Shown here piece after piece: positions 45,864 through 55,882 of a stretch of DNA of 64,000 nucleotides; the stretch's first letter is position 1, and each line of letters opens with the position of its first letter. The stretch covers positions 1,674,001 through 1,738,000 of the forward strand of contig NZ_CP061294.1 in assembly GCF_018687515.1 (NCBI RefSeq). Direction: 5' to 3'. Both the position numbers and the translations under genes were made by a program. The DNA is from Polynucleobacter sp. MWH-Spelu-300-X4 (GTDB lineage: Bacteria > Pseudomonadota > Gammaproteobacteria > Burkholderiales > Burkholderiaceae). The notes under the pieces are model-generated. The model was not told the DNA's origin, did no database searches, and worked only from the letters and a program-made list of their open reading frames with translations.

Positions 45864-46845
45864 GGTGCGCAATGGCTTCGCCCATCGCAAAAGTTAATTG
45901 ATGTAAATCTAGTTCCCGCTTAAACAAGATGGGAATTAGATCCCTTGCTGTTATTGGCTCTTTTTGGCAAGCCAACTTCGTTTCCGCCAAACGCTCCTGA
46001 TGATGCTCTTTTAGTTGCCCAATGCGGTAATGCAGACCTTTAAAAGGCTTACCATGGGACGGCAATACCAATGCATCATGAGGTAGGCACCTATAACTTT
46101 CTAATGAGCTTAAATACAAACCCAAAGGATCTGCATCTGGCTCGGTAGCGAACACACTGACATTAGTAGAAATTCTAGGTAAAACCATGTCACCTGAAAT
46201 AAATACCTGCTGGGCTTCTGACCATAGACAGGCATGTTCAGGAGCATGACCATAACCGGCAAAAACTTCCCAAGTTTTCCCGCCAATCATGAACTGATCT
46301 CCATCCATAATTCTTCGGAAATCCATGGGAACATCCGGCACCATCCGGCTGTAATAATCGGCTCTGGCGCGAATTTTCTCTATGTCGCTTGGGTCACTCA
46401 AGCCGTGCTTTAAGAAATGATCCGCAGCGCCTCCACCTCCAGCCATAGATCCTTGACTCGAGCCCGCGGGACTGATTAACCATTTCGCCAAAACATAATC
46501 GGTCATAGTCATCCATAAAGGCGCCTGCCAACGATGGCATAACCATGAAGCCAAACCTAAATGATCGGGATGCATATGCGTCACAATCACACGAACAATC
46601 GGTAGACCATCCAGCTCGTTTTTAAAAATGATTTCCCAAAGGTCTTTTGTGGCAGTGTTTGCCACCCCACAATCCACCAAAGTCCAACCCTCTCTGCCCT
46701 CAAAACAATCTCTTATTAACCACAAATTAATGTGATCTAAGGCGAAAGGAAGTGGCATACGTACCCACTTAATACCAGGAGCTAATTCTTTTGTCGCACC
46801 TGATCCGGGTAACTCGTCCAAGAAGGGATAATCAATTGTTTGCAT
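45790..46845 (-). CDS. MBL-fold metallo-hydrolase
   Basis: 351 residues. The metal-binding THMHPDHLGLASW motif, the GHAPEHACLW His, the SGDMVLPRIS Asp and the PSHGKPF His are all visible, followed by a C-terminal helical winged-helix-like part (VGMGEAIAHLNHLWREGIL region). This is the glyoxalase II-like group with an unassigned substrate. Its last 74 bases are antisense to the PhaM-like gene. Confidence 0.88.
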   Translation of the reverse strand: MQTIDYPFLDELPGSGATKELAPGIKWVRMPLPFALDHINLWLIRDCFEGREGWTLVDCGVANTATKDLWEIIFKNELDGLPIVRVIVTHMHPDHLGLASWLCHRWQAPLWMTMTDYVLAKWLISPAGSSQGSMAGGGGAADHFLKHGLSDPSDIEKIRARADYYSRMVPDVPMDFRRIMDGDQFMIGGKTWEVFAGYGHAPEHACLWSEAQQVFISGDMVLPRISTNVSVFATEPDADPLGLYLSSLESYRCLPHDALVLPSHGKPFKGLHYRIGQLKEHHQERLAETKLACQKEPITARDLIPILFKRELDLHQLTFAMGEAIAHLNHLWREGILRREVSSDGVTRFFC

Positions 46846-46997
46846 GTCGACACAAAATAATGAAACTTGAGATACGATACCTCATATCAATTGTTTTATT
46901 CAGACAAGATTTCATAACATGGTATCTTTTACAAATATAGATAGAGCAATTTTGAAACATTGCTCAAAATCACTGTAAAAATTTCAAATAAATAACT

Positions 46998-47675
46998 ATG
47001 CAAGAATCAAATAACCCATACCTACTATCTAAGCTTCTTGAAAACAATAAAGACTGGGTCGACTCCGTGACAAAAACGGATCCTGAGTACTTTAGCCGCT
47101 TGGCACATCAACAAGCACCTGAATATCTTTGGATTGGTTGCTCTGACTCTAGAGTACCTGCAAACCAAATTACAGGCTTAGCACCAGGTGAAGTATTTGT
47201 TCATAGAAATATTGCAAACGTTGTTGTTCATACCGACTTAAATGCTTTATCCGTTATTCAATTTGCGGTTGACCAAATCAAGGTAAAACATATCATTGTG
47301 GTTGGTCACTACGGTTGCTCAGGCGTTCGAGCTGCTCAAATTAAAGCTCGTATTGGCATAGCTGATAACTGGATTAGACACGTGCAAGATGTACAGGATA
47401 AGCACGGCAAATACTTGGGTGACATCCTAAAACAAGATGAACAATTTGATAGACTATGTGAGTTAAATGTCATTGAACAAGTCATGAATGTTTGCCATAC
47501 CAGCAGCGTTCAAGATGCTTGGGCAAGAGGTCAAGAAGTTACCGTACATGGATGGGTGTATGGCCTAAAAGATGGCTTAGCTAGAGACTTAGGTATTAGC
47601 GTGAAAAGTGCTGCCGAATTAAACAATCGTTACCAGGCTGTTCTAGAAAAAAACTACCCTCAAAAAAATGGGTAA
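46998..47675 (+). CDS. can: Beta-class carbonic anhydrase
   Basis: 225 residues. The zinc and active-site residues are in WIGCSDSRVPANQ and VVGHYGCSGVRAA, as in E. coli Can. It supplies bicarbonate for carboxylases. The 152-base upstream space holds a GAGCAAT-N8-ATTGCTC hairpin (46944-46965). It overlaps the DUF1289 gene by eight bases. Confidence 0.95.
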   Translation: MQESNNPYLLSKLLENNKDWVDSVTKTDPEYFSRLAHQQAPEYLWIGCSDSRVPANQITGLAPGEVFVHRNIANVVVHTDLNALSVIQFAVDQIKVKHIIVVGHYGCSGVRAAQIKARIGIADNWIRHVQDVQDKHGKYLGDILKQDEQFDRLCELNVIEQVMNVCHTSSVQDAWARGQEVTVHGWVYGLKDGLARDLGISVKSAAELNNRYQAVLEKNYPQKNG

Positions 47676-47856
47676 ATCTAGTCAAGAAAGGCCATTATCC
47701 CCATGCATTAATTTGTGCCGCATGGATGACGATGATCGCTACTGTCTAGGTTGTTTTAGAACATTAGATGAAATTGCTACTTGGTCAGATTTAGACATTG
47801 AAGAAAAAGAATTGGTCTGGCAAGCTCTAGACGAGCGTCGCGCCAAGCGCGCATAA
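47668..47856 (+). CDS. DUF1289 small cysteine-rich protein
   Basis: 62 residues. PCINLCRMDDDDRYCLGCFRT holds the four conserved cysteines (C-x3-C and C-x2-C) of DUF1289, likely an iron-sulfur or zinc site. A WSD motif and Arg/Glu-rich end follow. It is probably translated with carbonic anhydrase, which overlaps its start by eight bases. Function unknown. Confidence 0.9.
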   Translation: MGKSSQERPLSPCINLCRMDDDDRYCLGCFRTLDEIATWSDLDIEEKELVWQALDERRAKRA

Positions 47857-47916
47857 ACGCTCAACTTTCATGCAACAGTATTGAAGTATTCAACTCTTGA
47901 TGAGTAGCTCTTTGAC

Positions 47917-47946
47917 CACCACCTGCTTTATGCAAAGCAGGTGGTG
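47917..47946. other. Strong 13-base hairpin without T-run
   Basis: CACCACCTGCTTT, loop ATGC, then the exact complement. It lies in the 124-base space between the convergent DUF1289 and Bug-family genes. No T-run follows on either strand. It could be a transcription block or an mRNA-end structure. Confidence 0.5.
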
Positions 47947-47980
47947 CAAAGCTTATCGATCGATTACTAATTAATTTAGA

Positions 47981-48964
47981 TTAATCAGCGTAAATACCAG
48001 CCTTTTTAATGATTGGAGTCCATAAATCAATCTGGGCTTTCAAATGTGCTTTATGACCTTCCGGACTTGCATTTTTTTCGCTAGGCACATTAGCGCCCAA
48101 CTCTGTCATTTTTGCTTTATAACCTGCATCAGCAATACCCGCTTTAATTGCCGCAGATAATTTATCCGTCGCAGCTTTAGGTGTACCTTTAGGCGCATAT
48201 ACCCCATGCCATACATTAACTTGGAAGTTTTTCAAACCTTGCTCATGTAATGTTGGGATATCTTTAAATGCCGGAATACGCTGCAAAGTTGTTGCACCAT
48301 ACGCTTTTACTGACTTGGCCTTTAACTGACCAGATAAATTAGTTGTTTGGTCGCACATGAGTTGCACTTGACCACCCATTAAATCCGTCAATGCCGGAGC
48401 GGTTCCTTTATATGGCACCGTCGTCATATCTTGCTGAATAGTGCTCATAAACAACAAACCACATAAGTGGCTAGCAGAACCAACTCCCGCATTAGCATAA
48501 GCAATCTTATTGCCATTTGCTTTGATATAAGCCAATAACTCAGTTAAGTTCTTGGCGGGCAAATCTTTATTACCCACCATGATCATAGGTACATCAGCTA
48601 CTTGGCCCAAATGCTCATAATCGGTATTTGGATCAAAACCAAGATTCTTATACAAAGCTGGGGCTGTAGACATCCCAATATGGTGAATCAAAATCGTATA
48701 ACCATCTTTAGGGGCATTTAAAACTTTTTTAGCGGCAATTGTTCCACCAGCACCAGGTGAGTTATCAACAATCACTTGTTGCTTTAATGTCTTACCCATA
48801 GAAAGAGCCAATTCTCGAGCCACTTTATCTGTAGGGCCGCCAGCCGCAAATGGAACAACTAATGTAACAGGCTTATCATCAGGAAAAGCCGCTTGAGTTG
48901 GAAGAGCTGCAAACCCAGTTAAAACACTCACTGCCAACATCATGTGACGAATATTTTTATTCAT
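47981..48964 (-). CDS. Bug/TctC-type tripartite tricarboxylate transporter substrate-binding protein
   Basis: 327 residues from the ATG at 48964; the first codons of a longer reading lack family sequence. Signal peptide, then the Bug fold: DKPVTLVVPFAAGGPTDKVAR, VIVDNSPGAGGTIAAKKV, and the late AGIADAGYKAKMTELGANV. It is a periplasmic solute receptor of unknown ligand. No TctA or TctB membrane genes are adjacent, so it is an orphan. Divergent from the nitronate monooxygenase gene. Confidence 0.92.
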   Translation of the reverse strand: MNKNIRHMMLAVSVLTGFAALPTQAAFPDDKPVTLVVPFAAGGPTDKVARELALSMGKTLKQQVIVDNSPGAGGTIAAKKVLNAPKDGYTILIHHIGMSTAPALYKNLGFDPNTDYEHLGQVADVPMIMVGNKDLPAKNLTELLAYIKANGNKIAYANAGVGSASHLCGLLFMSTIQQDMTTVPYKGTAPALTDLMGGQVQLMCDQTTNLSGQLKAKSVKAYGATTLQRIPAFKDIPTLHEQGLKNFQVNVWHGVYAPKGTPKAATDKLSAAIKAGIADAGYKAKMTELGANVPSEKNASPEGHKAHLKAQIDLWTPIIKKAGIYAD

Positions 48965-49102
48965 ATATTTCTCCTCAAAGTCGTCGCCATAGAAAATAAG
49001 CAAATCAACAGTTATATTGTAAGTAATTATTAAGGAAATAAAAGCTTCTCCGAATTGAATACTCTTAGCACTTACCCTAATAAACCATCAGCCATTAACA
49101 AT

Positions 49103-50077
49103 ATGCCCAACCAATACATCCCCAAAATTTTGCAAGGATTACGCATCCCAGTTATATCTGCTCCAATGTTTACAGTTAGCTATCCGGAGTTAGTCACCGC
49201 ACAATGTAAATCAGGGATTGTTGGATCTTTCCCAGCGTTAAATGCCCGCCCTCCAGAATTACTAGATACATGGCTTGCAGATATCAATGAAAATTTGGCA
49301 GTTTTTCAAAAAGATAATCCAGCCACTAAAGTTGGCCCAATTGCTGTCAATCAAATTGTTCACGCATCAAATAGTAGGCTCGAACAGGATGTAAAAACTT
49401 GCGTCAAGCACCGTGTACCCATCTACATCACCAGTCTTCGAGCCCCTGTTAAAGAAATCATTGATGCCGTTCACAGTTACGGCGGAATTATCTTGCACGA
49501 TGTCATCAATATCAGGCATGCAGAAAAAGCTCTAGAGGCTGGTGTTGATGGGTTGATCTTAGTTGCGGCTGGAGCCGGTGGACATGCAGGAACCATGTCG
49601 CCATTTTCTTTGGTTGGGGAAGTTAGAAAAATATTCAAGGGCCCCATTGCTTTATCTGGCTCAATTTCTAATGGCCAATCTATTCTTGCGGCTCAAGCGA
49701 TGGGAGCGGACTTTGCGTATATAGGCACAAGATTTATTGCGAGCAAAGAAGCAAATGCCTCTGTCGCTTATAAACAAGCCATCATTCACGCAAATGCATC
49801 AGACATTGTTTATACCAATTACTTCACAGGTATTCATGGTAACTATATTCAAGAAAGCATTTTGAAGGCAGGGCTTGATCCTAAAAATTTGCCTGATGCA
49901 GATCCAAGCAAAATGGATTTTTCAAAAGCAACTAAACCAGAATCTGGGGCAAAGGCCTGGAAAGATATTTGGGGCGCAGGCCAAGGGGTTGGCTTAATTA
50001 ATGACGCCCCATCAGTTGCTGAGATTGTTGCTAAATTAGAACAAGAATATATTCAAGCAAAAGCAAATTTATTGTGA
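49103..50077 (+). CDS. Nitronate monooxygenase-like FMN enzyme
   Basis: About 324 residues from the ATG at 49103, which matches the family N-terminus (LRIPVISAPMFTVSYPELV); the TTG at 49055 is unlikely. The FMN-phosphate region is VAAGAGGHAG, then ALSGSISNGQSILAAQAMGADFAYIGTRF. It probably oxidises nitronates, though enoyl-ACP reductase-type relatives cannot be excluded. Its last 25 bases overlap the end of the broken PIN gene. Confidence 0.88.
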   Translation: MPNQYIPKILQGLRIPVISAPMFTVSYPELVTAQCKSGIVGSFPALNARPPELLDTWLADINENLAVFQKDNPATKVGPIAVNQIVHASNSRLEQDVKTCVKHRVPIYITSLRAPVKEIIDAVHSYGGIILHDVINIRHAEKALEAGVDGLILVAAGAGGHAGTMSPFSLVGEVRKIFKGPIALSGSISNGQSILAAQAMGADFAYIGTRFIASKEANASVAYKQAIIHANASDIVYTNYFTGIHGNYIQESILKAGLDPKNLPDADPSKMDFSKATKPESGAKAWKDIWGAGQGVGLINDAPSVAEIVAKLEQEYIQAKANLL

Positions 50078-50475
50078 TCGGATGTAATAACCACATCCTC
50101 TTTGAGAGCTCGTTTGGCAATTTTAAGAACGAGCTTATCTTTGCTGATTAATATGGCCGGTCTTAAGCTATACGCCAAATTGATAAAAACTTGATCATCC
50201 CGATCTTTACATTTCCAAGGCGCCAACACCAACGAAGTGTCATCAAGCAGCCTAGACCAAGCTTGCCATTGGAGACAAATTTCTTCTTATTGATCGACGC
50301 TTAATTTGAATTGAGGGCGCCCAATAACGTCAACAAATTCTTCAATAGTTTTCGCGGTAGCAACCGCATCAATTTTTTTATCAGTTAACGCAGTGCGCAA
50401 AGGGTGTGCCCGCTGATCATCAAACACCAAAATATCCAAAAGGATATTGGTATCTAAAACAACAATAGGCCTCAC
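50053..50475 (-). pseudogene. PIN-domain toxin-like gene interrupted by an in-frame stop
   Basis: A COG1569/VapC-like PIN domain: VVLDTNILLD (first acid) and TIEEFVDVIG (second acid) are read before TAA at 50287-50289. The same frame then continues with no further stop to 50053, giving WQAWSRLLDD, KCKDRDDQVFINLAYSLRP (the third-acid block) and DVVITSD. The full frame is about 140 residues, the normal family length. A single nonsense change therefore cuts off the catalytic third acid. A read-through or sequencing error is possible. No antitoxin gene is recognised beside it. Confidence 0.8.
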
Positions 50476-52292
50476 TCGACCGTAACCGATTTCGCTAAAT
50501 TACGAGGTTTATCGACATCTGTACCACGAGCACATGCTGTGTGATACGCCAATAGCTGTAGCGGTATCGTATGCAAAATTGGAGACAAATCACCATAATG
50601 CTCCGGCATACGAATGACATGTATTCCTTCGCTCGCAACGATAGCAGTATCAGAATCCGCAAATACATATAACTTGCCACCACGCGCTTTAACTTCTTGC
50701 ATATTGGATTTTAATTTTTCCAATAAAGCATCATTGGGTGCCACTGTCACAACTGGCATTTGCTCCGTAACCAATGCCAAAGGGCCATGTTTTAACTCAC
50801 CCGCAGGATAAGCTTCCGCGTGAATATATGAAATTTCTTTTAATTTAAGAGCGCCTTCCAAGGCTATTGGGTAATGCAACCCACGTCCTAAAAATAAAGC
50901 GTTCTCACATTTAGCAAATGTCTCACTCCAGGCAATAATCTGCGGCTCCAAAGCCAATGCCGCATTAATCGCTGCTGGCAAGTGTCTTAAACGATTAAGA
51001 TTGTCACGCTCAGCCGCATCGGATAACTTTCCACGGTGCTTCGCCAACATCAATGTCATTAAATACAGGCCGACTAACTGCGTAGTAAATGCTTTGGTGG
51101 ATGCCACACCAATTTCTGTACCAGCATGAGTTAAGAAACGGTACTTTGTTTCTCTAACCATTGCGCTAGTTGCCACATTGCAAACAGCCAATGTTTCAGT
51201 ATGACCTAATGATTGAGCATGACGTAATGCGGCTAAGGTATCTGCTGTTTCACCAGACTGAGACACCACAACTACTAATGCATTGGGATTAGGGACTGTT
51301 TTACGATATCGGTACTCACTAGCAATTTCAACTTGAGTGGCAATTCCAGCGATATCTTCCAACCAATATTTAGCAGTGCAGGCGGCGTAATAACTAGTAC
51401 CGCAAGCCAACATTAAGATACTGTCAACTTTGTTAAGGTCAGCGTCAGTGGCACCAAAAACTTGTGGCTCGATTTTCTCAATATGCCCAACAGTATCGCC
51501 AATAGCCCTAGGCTGCTCAAAAATCTCTTTTTGCATGTAATGCTGATAAGGGCCTAAATCAACCGCGGCTATTTGTGCTGGTACTGCTTTTTTAGGCCTC
51601 TCTTGAGCAACGCCAGCAGCATTGGTTACCTTCACACCATCCACTGTGAGAACTGCAACATCGCCTTCTTCCAAATAGGTCATAGACTGCGCATGCTCAG
51701 CCACAGCCAAGGCATCAGATGCCAAGAAGTTCTCATCCTTGCCAAAAGCAACCACCAAAGGAGACCCAGCCCTTGCTCCAACCAAAATACCAGGAGCATC
51801 TTTAGCAATCACAGCAATTGCATAAGCGCCATGTAACCGCGGAAGAACCGCTCTTACAGCCTGAGGCAAATCTCTTTGACTCATTTGGGTATAAGTTTGA
51901 TGAATTAAATGCGCAATAACTTCGGTATCTGTCTGAGAAACAAATTCATACCCGGCAGCTTTTAGCTCGTCACGCAATATTTCGTAATTTTCAATAATGC
52001 CGTTATGCACTAGGCCAATCAAATCACCTGAAAAATGTGGGTGTGCATTAACAGTGTCAGGCTTGCCATGTGTTGCCCAACGAGTATGAGCGATCCCCAA
52101 GTTACCTGACATTTGTTTGCCTTGCTCGACTAAATCAGAAACACGTGCAGTAGTTCTCGCGCGCTTTAAACCAGTTTCCGTTAATAAAGCAAATCCGCAA
52201 GAGTCATAGCCGCGATACTCTAATCGTCTCAAACCTTCGACCAAGATATCTACAACATTTCTTTTAGCAATCGCTCCAACAATGCCGCACAT
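50472..52292 (-). CDS. glmS: Glutamine-fructose-6-phosphate aminotransferase
   Basis: 606 residues. It makes glucosamine-6-phosphate, the entry to peptidoglycan and LPS amino sugars. The N-terminal glutaminase has Cys2 ([11 protein letters not shown]) and [10 protein letters not shown]. Two SIS domains follow ([25 protein letters not shown]), and the tail ends LAKSVTVE. It lies 38 bases after glmU. Its stop overlaps the PIN gene start by four bases. Confidence 0.97.
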   Translation of the reverse strand: MCGIVGAIAKRNVVDILVEGLRRLEYRGYDSCGFALLTETGLKRARTTARVSDLVEQGKQMSGNLGIAHTRWATHGKPDTVNAHPHFSGDLIGLVHNGIIENYEILRDELKAAGYEFVSQTDTEVIAHLIHQTYTQMSQRDLPQAVRAVLPRLHGAYAIAVIAKDAPGILVGARAGSPLVVAFGKDENFLASDALAVAEHAQSMTYLEEGDVAVLTVDGVKVTNAAGVAQERPKKAVPAQIAAVDLGPYQHYMQKEIFEQPRAIGDTVGHIEKIEPQVFGATDADLNKVDSILMLACGTSYYAACTAKYWLEDIAGIATQVEIASEYRYRKTVPNPNALVVVVSQSGETADTLAALRHAQSLGHTETLAVCNVATSAMVRETKYRFLTHAGTEIGVASTKAFTTQLVGLYLMTLMLAKHRGKLSDAAERDNLNRLRHLPAAINAALALEPQIIAWSETFAKCENALFLGRGLHYPIALEGALKLKEISYIHAEAYPAGELKHGPLALVTEQMPVVTVAPNDALLEKLKSNMQEVKARGGKLYVFADSDTAIVASEGIHVIRMPEHYGDLSPILHTIPLQLLAYHTACARGTDVDKPRNLAKSVTVE

Positions 52293-52330
52293 GGCTATTT
52301 CCTATTTATCTTTAATATGTTTTTAATAAC

Positions 52331-53698
52331 TTATTTTGGCTTCTTGGTTGGTCGCTGCCAATTAAGAGAAACTTGTTTTGCTCTTGTCACCGTTAACTGT
52401 CCAGCAGGAGCATCTTTTGTCAAAGTTGTGCCAGCCCCCAAGGTTGCTCCCTTGCCAACAGTCACGGGTGCAACTAATTGCGTGTCTGAGCCAATAAATG
52501 CTTCATCTTCAATGATTGTGCGGTGTTTATTAACACCATCGTAATTACAAGTAATTGTCCCAGCACCCACATTGACTTTTGAGCCAATGGTTGCATCACC
52601 AATGTAAGCCAAATGATTTGCTTTACTTTGACTAGCTATCTGACTATTTTTAACTTCAACGAAGTTGCCAATATGCACCTCTGCTGCCAGCTCCGTACCT
52701 GGGCGCAATCTTGCATAAGGACCGATCACACTTCTTGAGCCAACTTTAGCTTGATCAATATGGGTATACGCATGAATGACTGCGCCAGCCTCGATAACAG
52801 CATTGCGAATCACACAATAAGGGCCAACACTCACGCCAGCGCCCAAAGTAACCTCGCCCTCGAAAACACAACCCACATCGATAACAACATCCGACGCGCA
52901 GGATAATTGGCCGCGTATATCAATACGTGCAGGATCAGCCAAACTGACCCCTGACTCCAATAGCTGACTAGCTAACTCCAGTTGCCAAGTACGCTCAAGA
53001 GATGCCAATTGAGCTCGACTATTAACACCAATAGTCTCCCACTCTGCTTGTGGGTTTGCTGTGTAAATCGGTACGCCTTCACTAACAGCCATTTCAATAA
53101 TGTCTGTTAAATAATATTCGCCTTGCGCATTGTTAGACTTAAGCGCCAACAACCAACGTTTGAGGTGCTTTGTTGGCACGGCCATTAAACCCGTATTAAT
53201 TTCATTAATTAATTTAATTTCTGCGCTAGCATCTTTTTCTTCAACGATAGCGGCGACATTGCCATCTAAATTTCTAACAATTCGTCCGTAGCCCGTTGGA
53301 TTAGACATTTTTTGCGTTAACAAACCAAGCGCGCCTTGACCTGCTAAATTAGCTAATGTTTCAAGGGTTGAGGTGCGGATTAATGGCACGTCCCCATAAA
53401 GTATTAATGTGTTCTGTGATTCATCCAAAAGATCACTGGCCTGAAGCACCGCATGACCAGTACCTTTTTGCTCGGCCTGAAACACTGTTTTTGCTTGAAT
53501 ATTATTCTTCTCTAAATAATCTTTAACCGCATCACCACCATGCCCAATAACAACAATCGATTGATGTTGGCCTGGGATGGCTTCTGCGCTCGCAATAGCA
53601 TGCGCAAGCATCGGCTTACCCGCTATGGGGTGCAAGACTTTCGGCAAGGCGGAACGCATACGCTTTCCTTGGCCAGCAGCTAATATAACGATATTCAT
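52331..53698 (-). CDS. glmU: Bifunctional GlmU (UDP-N-acetylglucosamine pyrophosphorylase / acetyltransferase)
   Basis: 455 residues. The N-terminal uridyltransferase shows [20 protein letters not shown]. The C-terminal left-handed beta-helix hexapeptide part has [24 protein letters not shown] and [13 protein letters not shown]. It turns glucosamine-1-phosphate into UDP-GlcNAc, the step after GlmS and GlmM. glmU-glmS are adjacent on the minus strand and probably co-transcribed. Confidence 0.97.
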   Translation of the reverse strand: MNIVILAAGQGKRMRSALPKVLHPIAGKPMLAHAIASAEAIPGQHQSIVVIGHGGDAVKDYLEKNNIQAKTVFQAEQKGTGHAVLQASDLLDESQNTLILYGDVPLIRTSTLETLANLAGQGALGLLTQKMSNPTGYGRIVRNLDGNVAAIVEEKDASAEIKLINEINTGLMAVPTKHLKRWLLALKSNNAQGEYYLTDIIEMAVSEGVPIYTANPQAEWETIGVNSRAQLASLERTWQLELASQLLESGVSLADPARIDIRGQLSCASDVVIDVGCVFEGEVTLGAGVSVGPYCVIRNAVIEAGAVIHAYTHIDQAKVGSRSVIGPYARLRPGTELAAEVHIGNFVEVKNSQIASQSKANHLAYIGDATIGSKVNVGAGTITCNYDGVNKHRTIIEDEAFIGSDTQLVAPVTVGKGATLGAGTTLTKDAPAGQLTVTRAKQVSLNWQRPTKKPK

Positions 53699-53771
53699 GA
53701 TAATAATTATATGTGTTTATGACGCGACCATTTGAATCTAATGAATCCCGACTGGTAAACACTTACTTTAA

Positions 53772-54665
53772 CTACGCCCCCTCATCATCCACCTTAACTA
53801 AAGCAGATTTTTCTTTAAGCATCATCTGAACTGGCTGCCAAGAAATTTGCTCTTCCAAATCAGCAGAACCGCTTGTATCCGTTAAGTTTTTAAAGTCAAA
53901 AGCATCTCCGTCCATCAAATGAGATGGCACCACATTTTGCAATGAGCTAAATAAACTTTCGACACGACCAGGATATTTTTTCTCCCACTCACGCAACAAA
54001 GCTTTCATCGCATTTCTTTGTAGGTTTTCCTGGCTGCCACAAAGATTACAAGGGATAATTGGGAAAGCCATTTGCTCAGCATATCGTTCCAGATAACGCT
54101 CAGGCACATAAGCTAACGGACGAATCACAATATGTTTGCCATCATCAGACTTCAATTTAGGCGGCATACCTTTTAATTTGCCCCCATGGAACATGTTCAT
54201 TAAAAGTGTTTCAAGAATATCGTCTCGATGATGCCCCAAGGCAATTTTAGTAGCCCCAAGCTCACCGGCAACCCTATACAAAATACCTCTTCGCAATCTA
54301 GAACACAATCCGCAAGTTGTTTTACCCTCAGGTACCACCCGCTTCACAATCCCATAAGTATCTTGCTCTTCAATATGAAAAGGAATACCCAATTTTTTTA
54401 AATAATTAGGCAATACATCTTCTGGGAAGCCAGGCTGTTTTTGATCTAAGTTAACAGCCACTAAATCAAAATGAATAGGCGCCCGATCACGCAACTTCAT
54501 CAAGATATCGAGCATGGCATAACTATCTTTACCACCAGATAGACAAACCATGACCTTATCGCCATCTTCAATCATGTTGTAGTCAACAATAGCCTGCCCT
54601 GTTAGACGACAAAGCTTCTTGTCTAACTTATTTTCTTCGTAAGCGATTTTGCGAGGATCTTTCAT
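53772..54665 (-). CDS. ttcA: tRNA 2-thiocytidine(32) synthetase TtcA
   Basis: 297 residues. The PP-loop ATPase motif is [15 protein letters not shown]. The cysteines [11 protein letters not shown] and [14 protein letters not shown] hold an iron-sulfur cluster. It thiolates C32 in a subset of tRNAs. It overlaps folB by four bases, in the run SDR-folB-ttcA. Confidence 0.96.
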   Translation of the reverse strand: MKDPRKIAYEENKLDKKLCRLTGQAIVDYNMIEDGDKVMVCLSGGKDSYAMLDILMKLRDRAPIHFDLVAVNLDQKQPGFPEDVLPNYLKKLGIPFHIEEQDTYGIVKRVVPEGKTTCGLCSRLRRGILYRVAGELGATKIALGHHRDDILETLLMNMFHGGKLKGMPPKLKSDDGKHIVIRPLAYVPERYLERYAEQMAFPIIPCNLCGSQENLQRNAMKALLREWEKKYPGRVESLFSSLQNVVPSHLMDGDAFDFKNLTDTSGSADLEEQISWQPVQMMLKEKSALVKVDDEGA

Positions 54666-55054
54666 TCTTTAATCAGAAATATTTCTACGCCCACGGCGTC
54701 ACAATCTGGGTAAACATCTGGCTTAGCTGTTGATACACGTACAGCACGAACGCTTGGGTGCGCCAACATAATTTTGGCAACATCATCGCAAAGGGTTTCC
54801 TGCAAATGGATATGTCCCTTTGCAACTCTTTGCACAATACTCTGGCGCATAAAGTCATAATCAACTACTTCATCTAAGCTGTCTTTTTTAGGCGTGTTTT
54901 CGGTTAACGGAACAAATAAATCAACATTAATTAATACGCGTTGCTCACCACGTTTTTCAAAATCATGGACGCCAATATTGATATACACCTCATAGTTACT
55001 TAAGAAAAGTCTTCGACAATCCATCAAGCGTGGGTGGGAAAGTAGGGCTTGCAT
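54662..55054 (-). CDS. folB: Dihydroneopterin aldolase
   Basis: 130 residues of the T-fold. [26 protein letters not shown] is the N-terminal family block, with [26 protein letters not shown] later. It makes 6-hydroxymethyl-dihydropterin for folate. It lies two bases after the SDR, which may be a dihydropteridine-type reductase. Confidence 0.93.
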   Translation of the reverse strand: MQALLSHPRLMDCRRLFLSNYEVYINIGVHDFEKRGEQRVLINVDLFVPLTENTPKKDSLDEVVDYDFMRQSIVQRVAKGHIHLQETLCDDVAKIMLAHPSVRAVRVSTAKPDVYPDCDAVGVEIFLIKE

Positions 55055-55056
55055 AA

Positions 55057-55842
55057 TTACTCCGTTAAAAACATCACATCACGATCAGTTGGCAACAAAT
55101 GTTGACCACCATCCACATAAAGTGTTGTTCCTGTTATCGCTTGAGAGTTGGCTAAATAAACAACCGCTCCAGCGATGTCATCAGGTGTAGATGATTTCCC
55201 AAGAGGCGTCATAGCGTGAGCTTTCATAAATCCATCCTCACTTTGCTCACCAGAAACCATTGTGATACCTGGCGCGACACCAACGACCCTTAGAACTGGA
55301 GCAAATGACTGTGCCAATAAGGTTGTGGCTGAGTGCAAGGCTGATTTAGACAAGGTATAAGATAAAAAATCAGGATTTAAATTTGCCAGTTTTTGATCAA
55401 GCAAATTAACAATAACGCCAGAAGGTGCATCAGCATCTTCAGCTCGCGCTTTTGCATGCTGACGATACATGTCTCGAGACAAAATCAAAGGAGCTGCAAC
55501 ATTCGTCAACATATGTCGATCTAATGCCGCATAACTAAAACTTGAAGCGACGTCATACTGAAACAAGGATGCGTTATTAACTAAGCAAACAGGTAACCCT
55601 AATGCTTCAGTGCAACGCGCAATTAATTTGTTTGCCTCGGACTCTTCCGCCAAATTTGCTTGTAATGCTATGCCTTTTTGCCCAGTCGCTTCGATATCTC
55701 TAACGGTCTGTTCGGCTGCATCCTTTGAGTTTCCATAATGAATAGCAACATCCCAGCCATCTTTTGCCAAAGCTAGCGCAATAGCTCGTCCCACACGTTT
55801 GGCAGCCCCAGTCACCAAGGCAACCTTCTTAGTTTTAATCAT
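55057..55842 (-). CDS. Short-chain dehydrogenase/reductase, pteridine-reductase-like
   Basis: 261 residues. NAD(P)-binding TGAAKRVGRAIALALAK with Arg after Lys is the FolM/PTR1-like variant. The catalytic YTLSKSALH (YxxxK) is present, and the proline-containing LVNNASLF. Its position directly before folB supports a role in pterin reduction. The exact substrate is unproven. Confidence 0.88.
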   Translation of the reverse strand: MIKTKKVALVTGAAKRVGRAIALALAKDGWDVAIHYGNSKDAAEQTVRDIEATGQKGIALQANLAEESEANKLIARCTEALGLPVCLVNNASLFQYDVASSFSYAALDRHMLTNVAAPLILSRDMYRQHAKARAEDADAPSGVIVNLLDQKLANLNPDFLSYTLSKSALHSATTLLAQSFAPVLRVVGVAPGITMVSGEQSEDGFMKAHAMTPLGKSSTPDDIAGAVVYLANSQAITGTTLYVDGGQHLLPTDRDVMFLTE

Positions 55843-55882
55843 TTTTGCAACTTCACTTATAAGAGTTGTAGACTCACAAGGT

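Noticed and set aside
46868..46884. Imperfect palindrome TGAGATAC-G-ATACCTCA upstream of carbonic anhydrase
   Set aside because: Only part of the arms pair, no regulator family is clearly matched, and no promoter position is known.
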